Under the pieces are notes generated by a model. It did not search any database, was not told the DNA's origin, and saw only the letters and a list, made by a program, of their open reading frames with translations. The position numbers and the translations under genes are program-made. This document shows positions 15,834 to 21,076 of a stretch of DNA of 21,076 nt, one piece after another. The stretch's first letter is position 1. Every line of letters begins with the position of its first letter. Origin of the DNA: JADJWR01 sp964509545 (lineage in GTDB: Bacteria; Pseudomonadota; Gammaproteobacteria; Burkholderiales; Burkholderiaceae_F); NCBI GenBank assembly GCA_964509545.1, contig CAZDXQ010000056.1, positions 1 through 21,076 of the forward strand, read 5' to 3'.

Positions 15834-16259
15834 TCAGCGCGAATGGATGTTCATCGAAGGAAAGAAGAACGCGACCTCGTTGCGCGCCGTCTCTGGCCCG
15901 TCGGATCCGTGTACCGCGTTGGCGTCGATGCTGTCGGCGAAGTCGGCGCGGATCGTGCCCGGCGCCGCCTTCTTCGGATCGGTGGCGCCCATCAGGTCGC
16001 GGTTCTTGGCGATCGCGTTCTCGCCTTCGAGCACCTGAACCATGATCGGCCCCGAGACCATGAAGTTCACCAGGTCCTTGAAGAACGGCCGCTCGCGATG
16101 CACGGCATAGAAGGCCTCCGCCTCGGAGCGCGACAGCTGCATCATGCGCGCCGCGACGATCTTCAGCCCGCCCGCCTCGAAGCGCGACAGGATCTGCCCG
16201 ATGACGTTCTTGGCAACAGCATCGGGTTTGATGATGGAAAGCGTTCTTTCAATGGCCAT
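15834..16259 (-). CDS. ndk: Nucleoside diphosphate kinase
   Basis: A 141-residue enzyme, the standard family length. It transfers the gamma-phosphate of ATP to nucleoside diphosphates through a phospho-histidine, balancing NTP and dNTP pools. ERTLSIIKPDAV at the N-terminus and the active-site NAVHGSD with His117 are intact. Also present are the Kpn-loop-like FMVSGPIMVQVLEG and ATDPKKAAPGTIRADF. It is the first gene after a 135-nt gap and so probably leads the transcription unit ndk-rlmN-pilF onward, an order conserved in betaproteobacteria. The ribosome-binding site is weak (GGATAAAG further upstream than usual). Confidence 0.98.
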   Translation of the reverse strand: MAIERTLSIIKPDAVAKNVIGQILSRFEAGGLKIVAARMMQLSRSEAEAFYAVHRERPFFKDLVNFMVSGPIMVQVLEGENAIAKNRDLMGATDPKKAAPGTIRADFADSIDANAVHGSDGPETARNEVAFFFPSMNIHSR

Positions 16260-16357
16260 GGGATGTCTTTATCCAAGGTGAGCCCGCCTGCTGGCGCCGC
16301 TGCGCTACGCCGGCCGAACGGCCCGCATGGTCGCCTGCACCCGCAAAAAAGCTCGAT

Positions 16358-16385
16358 AAATTAATGGTTTGCGCAGCGTCTTGAA
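16358..16385 (-). promoter_or_regulatory. Possible promoter of the ndk operon
   Basis: In the rlmD-ndk gap the minus strand has TTCAAG (16385-16380) and TAATTT (16363-16358) with a 16-nt spacer inside the only AT-rich block of the gap. This would give a leader of about 90 nt before the ndk ATG. Both hexamers match consensus poorly. The block also includes a T6 run (16345-16350) without a convincing preceding hairpin, so it is not called a terminator. Confidence 0.3.
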
Positions 16386-16394
16386 CGGGGCATA

Positions 16395-17771
16395 TTAACA
16401 TGCAGTGGGCTGCTCCGGCGTAACCGGCGCGGTCGGCTCGAGCATCGCGATCGATTCGACGTGCGAGGTGTGGGCAAACATGTTGATCGCGCCCGCCGCG
16501 CGCAGCTGCCAGCCACCCTCGTGCACGAGCACGGCGCAGTCGCGGGCCAGCGTGGCCGGGTTGCACGACACGTACACCAGCCGCCGCGGCGAAGCCCGAC
16601 TCTGGACCAGTGCCTTGACGACCGCCAGCGCGCCCTCGCGCGGCGGATCGACAAGCACCCCGTCGATGCCGCGCGCAGCCGTCAGTTGCGCCCAGTCGGC
16701 CGACGTCCATTCGAACAGGTTGCTCTCTATGAAGCGTATGCGCTCAGCAAGGCCGTTGCGGCGCGCCGCCAGCGCCGCGCGCTGCAGCAGTTCGCGACTG
16801 CCCTCGATACCGACCACGGTTGTCGCGCGCCTCGCCATGGCCAGCGTGAAATTGCCCAGCCCGCAGAAGAAATCGACCAGCCGATCACCGGGCTGCGGTT
16901 CGAGCAGCCGCACCGCCGCCCGCACCAGCACTTCGTTGACCCGGTGATTGACCTGCGTGAAGTCGGTCGGCAGAAACGGCAATGAGATACCGAACTCCGG
17001 CAGGGCAAGCATCAGGTCGGCCTGCTGCGCCACGTTCAAAGGCAATGCCGTCTGCGGTCCACCGGGCTGCAGCCAGACGGCCACGCCGTGCAGCGATGCG
17101 AACGCCTCAAGCATCGCCCGGTCCTGCGCCGTGGGCTGCTGCAGAACGCGCAGGACGAGCACGATGCGCTCGCCGCGGTCCGTCTGCCCCACCGCAACTT
17201 CGACCTGCGGCAACCGTTCGCGCAGCGACAGCGCGCCGATCAGTTCGCGCAGCGGCAGCAGCAGCGCGCTGACCCGCGGCGGCAGCACATGACACTCGCG
17301 CATGTCGGCAACGTAGCTGCTGGCGCGCTCATGAAAACCGACCAGGACGCCGCCCTTCTTCGCCACGTATCGCACGGCGAGCCGCGCTCGATGCCGGTAA
17401 CCCCAGGGCGTCCCTTCGACCGGTCGCAGCACCTGCTGCGGCCGCAGTCTGGCCAGATGCCACAGCGCATCCTCGAGCACGCGTTGCTTGATCGCCACCT
17501 GCGCGCGCGGCTCCACATGCTGCATCGAGCAGCCGCCGCAGGCGCCGGCATGCACGCCGAAATGCGGACATGCGGGCCGAACGCGCATGGCGCTCGCCTG
17601 CACGACCCCGAGCAGCCGCGCCCGATCGAACTTCGCCTTGCGACCGATGATCTCGGCACGAACCTGTTCGCCCGGCAGCGCGCCGGGTACGAAGACCACC
17701 TTGCCCTCGTTGCGCGCGATGCCGCGGCCATCGAGGTCGAGCGAGTCGACCTGCAGGATGACTTCCGCCAT
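16395..17771 (-). CDS. rlmD: 23S rRNA (uracil-1939-C5)-methyltransferase RlmD (RumA)
   Basis: A 458-residue SAM-dependent RNA methyltransferase of the TrmA/RumA family. An N-terminal TRAM-like OB domain (about 1-60: ILQVDSLDLDGRGIARNEGKVVFVPGALPGE) precedes the [4Fe-4S] cysteines at about 68, 78, 81 and 160. The SAM-binding loop is VDFFCGLGNFT (299-309), then DPPREG (375-380) and the catalytic Cys about 403 in YVSCNPATLARD. The first cysteine interval is four residues longer than the usual CPHFGVCGGC, reading CPHFGVHAGACGGC. The ATG at 17771 lies 4 nt after the exonuclease stop, so the two genes are co-transcribed. U1939 as the site is assumed from family membership; RlmC and TrmA are related alternatives, but the cysteine cluster and TRAM domain favour RlmD. 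Confidence 0.94.
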   Translation of the reverse strand: MAEVILQVDSLDLDGRGIARNEGKVVFVPGALPGEQVRAEIIGRKAKFDRARLLGVVQASAMRVRPACPHFGVHAGACGGCSMQHVEPRAQVAIKQRVLEDALWHLARLRPQQVLRPVEGTPWGYRHRARLAVRYVAKKGGVLVGFHERASSYVADMRECHVLPPRVSALLLPLRELIGALSLRERLPQVEVAVGQTDRGERIVLVLRVLQQPTAQDRAMLEAFASLHGVAVWLQPGGPQTALPLNVAQQADLMLALPEFGISLPFLPTDFTQVNHRVNEVLVRAAVRLLEPQPGDRLVDFFCGLGNFTLAMARRATTVVGIEGSRELLQRAALAARRNGLAERIRFIESNLFEWTSADWAQLTAARGIDGVLVDPPREGALAVVKALVQSRASPRRLVYVSCNPATLARDCAVLVHEGGWQLRAAGAINMFAHTSHVESIAMLEPTAPVTPEQPTAC

Positions 17772-17775
17772 CGCC

Positions 17776-18555
17776 TTAGCGGCCAGGCCAGGCGGCGAGG
17801 AATTGGCGCCAGTGCTCGCCGGCAGCCGCGTGCAGCGTCGTGCGCACCCGTTCAACCTCGTCGGCGCAGGCGGCCTCGGTCAGCGCGCCGCGCATTCGCT
17901 GAAAGCAGCAGTAGACGAGATAGGTGTTGACGACGTCGGTCTCGCAGTAGGCGCGGATCGCACCCAGTTCGCCGCGCTGGTACGCAGCCCACACCTGGCT
18001 GCCGTCCATGCCGAGCTTGCCGGCGAACCCGGCCAGCCTCGCAATCTCGTCGAGCGGCGCGGCGGCCCGCGGCTGGTACAGCGACAGGAGGTCCATCAGG
18101 TCGAGATGCCGTGCGTGGTAGCGGCTGATGTAGTTATTCCACTTGAAATCGCGGTCCTCGTCGCCCAGTTCCCAGTAGCGCGGCGCCGCGACACCGTGGA
18201 TCAGCGCCCGGTAGTGCAGCACCGGCAGATCAAAGCCGCCGCCGTTCCAGCTGACCAGTTGCGGCGTGTAGCGGTCGATCAGCCTGAAGAAATCGGCCAC
18301 CAGTTTCGCCTCGTCGTCCTGCTCGGTGCCGAGACAGCGCACCCTGAAACCCTGGCTGTCGCGAAAGGCGCAGCCGACGGCGATGACGCGGTGCAGATGA
18401 TGCGGCAGGAAATCCGAACCCGTCTTCTCGCGCCTTTCGGCGAACGCAAGATCGGCAACCTCGGCGTCGCCGAGCGCTGCCCACTGCGGCCGAAGGCGAC
18501 GCAGCCCGTCGACGTCGGGCACGGTTTCGAGGTCGAACACCAGTGTCGGCGTCAT
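17776..18555 (-). CDS. Predicted PolB-like 3'-5' exonuclease (DEDDy, RNase H fold)
   Basis: A 259-residue protein of the PolB-like 3'-5' exonuclease family (COG3298 type), with only the proofreading-type exonuclease fold and no polymerase domain. The DEDDy residues are visible: Asp8 and Glu10 in FDLET, Asp109 in WNGGGFDLPVL, and Tyr203 with Asp207 in YCETDVVNTYLVY. HLDLMDLLS (about 150-158) is also typical. The ATG at 18555 has a strong GGGAAGG about 7 nt upstream. The gene is 4 nt from rlmD, suggesting a shared role in nucleic-acid handling, but the in vivo substrate is unknown. It sits where rpoS often follows nlpD. Confidence 0.9.
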   Translation of the reverse strand: MTPTLVFDLETVPDVDGLRRLRPQWAALGDAEVADLAFAERREKTGSDFLPHHLHRVIAVGCAFRDSQGFRVRCLGTEQDDEAKLVADFFRLIDRYTPQLVSWNGGGFDLPVLHYRALIHGVAAPRYWELGDEDRDFKWNNYISRYHARHLDLMDLLSLYQPRAAAPLDEIARLAGFAGKLGMDGSQVWAAYQRGELGAIRAYCETDVVNTYLVYCCFQRMRGALTEAACADEVERVRTTLHAAAGEHWRQFLAAWPGR

Positions 18556-18579
18556 CGACGGGCCTTCCCGAGGTTCATT

Positions 18580-18600
18580 GCCGGCGCGCCATGCGCCGGC
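18580..18600. other. Perfect GC-rich hairpin between nlpD and the exonuclease gene
   Basis: The 8-bp inverted repeat gccggcgc (18580-18587) and gcgccggc (18593-18600) with a 5-nt loop begins 3 nt after the nlpD stop. No T-run follows it on the minus strand. It may act as an mRNA 3'-end stabiliser or a partial terminator that lowers expression of the exonuclease and rlmD. Confidence 0.5.
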
Positions 18601-18602
18601 CT

Positions 18603-19523
18603 TCAGCGCGGAGGCAGATACGCGAGGGGATCGACCGGCTTGCCTTGTCGCCGGATCTCGAAATGCAGCTTCGGCTGCGTGGCTTCGGTGCGGCCGACTT
18701 CGGCGATGCGCTGGCCGCGTTTGACCATCTGGCCCTGCTTGACCAGGATCTGCCGGTTGTGCGCGTAGGCGGAGATGAAATCATCGCTGTGCTTGAGGAT
18801 GACCAGGTTGCCGTAGCCGCGCAGCCCGCTGCCGCTGTAGACGACCTGGCCGTCGGCCGATGCCACGACTGGATCGCCCTCCTTGCCGGCGATGCCGATC
18901 CCTTTGTTTCGCTTCTCGTCGAACTTGTCGATGACCCGGCCATTGACCGGCCAGATCCAGTCGCTGGCAGGCGTCGCCGGTGGCGGCTTGGATTCGGGAA
19001 TCGCCGCCAGCGGACCGGGAGTCGTCGGCGCCGGGGCAGCGCCAGCCGGCGGCAAAGTCGCCGCCGGCGCTGCCGGCGCGGGCCCTGAAGTGCCGTCGAG
19101 GGGCCTTGTCGTCGCCGGCGCCGTCGGCGTGACCGGCAACACCGCCGCCGCGGCTTCGTTACCCGGCGGCACCACGCGAAGGCTTTGCCCGATGCGCAGC
19201 ACTGCAGGATCATCGATGTTGTTCCACCGCGCGAGGTCCTTGACATCGCGGCCGAAGGCGGCAGCGATCGAGAACAGCGTGTCGCCGGGCTGGACGATGT
19301 ACATGCCGTCCGCGCCCGGTACGCGGGGCGCAGGCGCCGCAGCGGGTGCCGCCGGAGCCGGTGCCTTCGCCGCGGCCGGCGGTGCTGTCGATCGATCGGT
19401 CACCGGCGCCTCGCGCGTCGCCGTGATGGTGCAACCGGAGAGCACCAGCGCGGCGATCACCGCGGGTCGCAGCCATCGCCTTGCCGTGTGGCTGCCGCCG
19501 TTCAAGTCGGTCCTGCTCGTCAT
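18603..19523 (-). CDS. nlpD: NlpD-type murein hydrolase activator lipoprotein
   Basis: A 306-residue lipoprotein of the NlpD/LytM family that activates amidase-driven septal peptidoglycan splitting. The lipobox is LSGC (Cys about 31). A LysM domain covers 75-118 (YIVQPGDTLFSIAAAFGRD). A long Ala/Pro/Thr-rich linker covers 119-188. The M23/LytM domain is at about 203-305. The usual first zinc motif HxxxD is replaced by NKGIGIAGK, and only one His remains in LHFEIR, so the domain is degenerate, as in known NlpD activators that lack hydrolase activity. The ATG at 19523 overlaps the pcm stop by one base (TGATG). An rpoS gene would be expected next but is absent. Confidence 0.95.
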   Translation of the reverse strand: MTSRTDLNGGSHTARRWLRPAVIAALVLSGCTITATREAPVTDRSTAPPAAAKAPAPAAPAAAPAPRVPGADGMYIVQPGDTLFSIAAAFGRDVKDLARWNNIDDPAVLRIGQSLRVVPPGNEAAAAVLPVTPTAPATTRPLDGTSGPAPAAPAATLPPAGAAPAPTTPGPLAAIPESKPPPATPASDWIWPVNGRVIDKFDEKRNKGIGIAGKEGDPVVASADGQVVYSGSGLRGYGNLVILKHSDDFISAYAHNRQILVKQGQMVKRGQRIAEVGRTEATQPKLHFEIRRQGKPVDPLAYLPPR

Positions 19524-20212
19524 CAACCTGTCCCAGGTTTGAGCGGCACGAAACGCACCGCTTCGATCGTCCTCTGGCTGATCCTTCCGGCCGCGTCCTT
19601 GCCGGCCACGACCAGCCGCTGCTCGGCGACGCCAAGCGGAGCAACAAGGCGGCCGCCGTTGCGCAACTGCTGCAGCCATGCCGCCGGCAGTTGCGCTCCC
19701 GCCGCGGCGGCGACGATGCCGTCGAACGGCGGCTGGCCAGGAACGCCGAGGCTGCCATCGCCGAACACCAGCCGCAGGTTGGGCAGACGCAGCGGCCGCA
19801 GGTTCGCCCGCGCCAGTTCGTGCAGCGGCCGCAGGCGTTCGACCGACACCACAGTGCCAAAAAGCTGCGCCAGCACAGCCGCAGCGTACCCGCAGCCGGT
19901 GCCGATTTCCAAGACGGTCGCCGCCTGCGGCCGCGCGATCGCCTCGAGCAGCAATTCGGCGCAGCGGGCGACGATATATGGCCGCGAAATCGTCTGCCCA
20001 TGGCCGATCGGCATTGCGGAATCCTCGTACGCACGACTGGCCAGTGCGGCATCGACGAACAGATGCCTCGGCACCGCCGCCATCGCCTGCAGAACGCGAG
20101 GCTCACGAACCCCCTGCTGCCGGATTCGTTCAGCCATCTTGTCGCGCACGCGCTGGGACGCCAGCGCGGCGCTCCCCTCGGCGGGCTTCAGTTCCGGCCG
20201 CGCTGCAGCCAT
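19523..20212 (-). CDS. pcm: Protein-L-isoaspartate O-methyltransferase
   Basis: A 229-residue SAM-dependent enzyme that methylates isoaspartyl residues to start repair of aged proteins. The substrate region MPIGHGQTISRPYIVA is at about 67-82 and the SAM-binding loop EIGTGCGYAAAVLA at 102-115. DGSLG (about 152-156) and the hydrophobic C-terminal strands also match. The ATG at 20212 overlaps the end of surE by 25 nt, a normal arrangement for this pair. The stop overlaps the nlpD start. The first 15 residues vary in the family, so an internal start cannot be excluded. Confidence 0.95.
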   Translation of the reverse strand: MAAARPELKPAEGSAALASQRVRDKMAERIRQQGVREPRVLQAMAAVPRHLFVDAALASRAYEDSAMPIGHGQTISRPYIVARCAELLLEAIARPQAATVLEIGTGCGYAAAVLAQLFGTVVSVERLRPLHELARANLRPLRLPNLRLVFGDGSLGVPGQPPFDGIVAAAAGAQLPAAWLQQLRNGGRLVAPLGVAEQRLVVAGKDAAGRISQRTIEAVRFVPLKPGTG

Positions 20213-20940
20213 TTCTCCACGGTCTCGATCTGGCCGCAGTGCGTCAGGTCGATCTGCAGCGGCGTCACTGAAACGAACCCATGCTCGACCGCATGGAAGT
20301 CCGTGCCCGGCCCGGCGTCCTTGGCTACGCCGGCGGCGCCGATCCAGTAAATCGGCTCGCCTTGCGGATTGGTTGCGCGCACCACAGGCTCGGAGTGATG
20401 CCGCTTGCCGAGGCGGGTGACGCGGACGCCGCGCAGGTCCTGCAGCGGCCGGTTCGGAATGTTGACATTCAGCAGCACCGGACCTGGCAAGGGATCACGC
20501 AGAAAGCGCCCGACCAGGTCGGCAGCGACCTGGGCCGCGGCGTCGAGGTGTTCGTGGCCCTTGGTGACCTGCGAAAACGCGATCGACGGCACACCGAACA
20601 GGTAGCCCTCCATTGCTGCGGCCACGGTCCCCGAATAGATCGTATCGTCACCCATGTTCTGGCCGTTGTTGATGCCGGAGACGACGAGGTCGGGACGCTG
20701 GTCGAGCAGCCCGGTCAGCGCGATATGCACGCAATCGGTGGGCGTGCCGTTGACATAAGTGAAGCCGTTGCTGGCCTCACGCACGGACAGTGGCCGGCTC
20801 AGCGTCAGCGAATTGCTGGCGCCGCTGTGATTCGATTCCGGCGCGATGACGAAGATCTCGCCGAGACCGCGCATCCGATCGGCCAGTGCAGCCAGCCCCG
20901 GCGCCAGATAGCCGTCGTCGTTGGCAACCAGAATCCGCAT
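20188..20940 (-). CDS. surE: 5'/3'-nucleotidase SurE
   Basis: A 250-residue metal-dependent nucleotidase acting on nucleoside monophosphates and short polyphosphates, linked with stationary-phase survival. The metal ligands are Asp8 and Asp9 in MRILVANDDG, Ser39 in NHSGASNSLTL and Asn91 in SGINNGQNMGDD. The GTPTDCV motif (65-71) and YSGTVAAAMEG are intact. The ATG at 20940 gives the invariant family opening. An in-frame GTG at 20976 would put the start inside a terminator-like hairpin. The ATG has no Shine-Dalgarno sequence; a pyrimidine-rich tcttttt precedes it. It heads the surE-pcm-nlpD cluster and starts only 58 nt after tRNA-Pro. Confidence 0.97.
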   Translation of the reverse strand: MRILVANDDGYLAPGLAALADRMRGLGEIFVIAPESNHSGASNSLTLSRPLSVREASNGFTYVNGTPTDCVHIALTGLLDQRPDLVVSGINNGQNMGDDTIYSGTVAAAMEGYLFGVPSIAFSQVTKGHEHLDAAAQVAADLVGRFLRDPLPGPVLLNVNIPNRPLQDLRGVRVTRLGKRHHSEPVVRATNPQGEPIYWIGAAGVAKDAGPGTDFHAVEHGFVSVTPLQIDLTHCGQIETVEKWLQRGRN

Positions 20941-20944
20941 CGAG

Positions 20945-20983
20945 AAAAAGACATGGCCGGTATGCGCGGGGCGCACACCGGCC
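20945..20983 (-). terminator. Intrinsic terminator of tRNA-Pro abutting the surE start
   Basis: A 12-bp stem (20955-20966 with 20972-20983; one G-T pair, otherwise perfect) has a 5-nt loop. On the minus strand it is followed after 5 nt by a T5 run at 20949-20945, and the surE ATG starts 4 nt later. The shape and position fit termination of tRNA-Pro. The 5-nt spacing between stem and T-run is looser than ideal. Confidence 0.65.
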
Positions 20984-20998
20984 GATGCAACAAACCTC

Positions 20999-21076
<78 letters not shown>

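Noticed and set aside
16300..16315. Minus-strand GCGTAGCGCAGC in the ndk leader, identical to the start region of tRNA-Pro
   Set aside because: Only about a dozen bases match and no cloverleaf can be drawn; not a tRNA remnant on this evidence.
16249..16710. Minus-strand open frame of 153 codons spanning the rlmD end and the ndk leader
   Set aside because: Mostly a shifted-frame shadow of rlmD, with no homologous content and running into the ndk start.

Overview
The window is a compact, high-GC chromosomal segment holding 22 protein genes, all on the minus strand, between a complete tRNA-Pro(GGG) gene at the right edge (minus strand) and the 3' part of a tRNA-Leu(CAG) gene at the left edge (plus strand). 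Protein sequences and gene order point to a betaproteobacterium: the run ndk-rlmN-pilF-rodZ-ispG-hisS-yfgM-bamB-der-hfq-hflX-hflK-hflC-DUF2065-hisZ-purA is a recognised conserved arrangement in that class. I cannot fix the order or genus from sequence alone; a Rhodocyclales- or Burkholderiales-like organism would fit.

Read in the direction of transcription (right to left), the layout is as follows. (1) 20999-21075 tRNA-Pro, then a strong hairpin with a T-run that abuts surE. (2) 20940-18603: surE, pcm and nlpD, a classic stationary-phase and repair cluster, but with no rpoS after nlpD. (3) 18555-16395: a PolB-like DEDDy 3'-5' exonuclease and the 23S rRNA methyltransferase gene rlmD, 4 nt apart. 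(4) After a 135-nt gap with a possible promoter, 16259-7197: ndk, rlmN, pilF, rodZ, ispG, hisS, yfgM, bamB and der, tightly packed with several start/stop overlaps. (5) After a 113-nt gap, 7083-3291: hfq, hflX, hflK, hflC and a small DUF2065 membrane protein. (6) 3216-128: hisZ, purA and a phosphoribosyltransferase gene. (7) A bidirectional-looking hairpin at 62-87 separates this operon from the convergent tRNA-Leu.

The genes serve core functions: nucleotide metabolism (surE, ndk, purA, PRTase), rRNA and tRNA modification or charging (rlmD, rlmN, hisS), ribosome biogenesis and rescue GTPases (der, hflX), RNA chaperoning (hfq), isoprenoid synthesis (ispG), envelope assembly (nlpD, pilF, rodZ, yfgM, bamB), control of membrane proteolysis (hflK, hflC) and histidine synthesis control (hisZ). 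There is no insertion sequence, CRISPR array, phage gene or obvious horizontally acquired island, and no stretch over 300 nt lacks a gene. I found no convincing undescribed multi-gene system. The points most worth a second look are the apparent CTG start of hflX overlapping the hfq stop, the terminator-like hairpin directly in front of an SD-less surE, the missing rpoS after nlpD, and a four-residue insertion in the iron-sulfur cysteine motif of RlmD.
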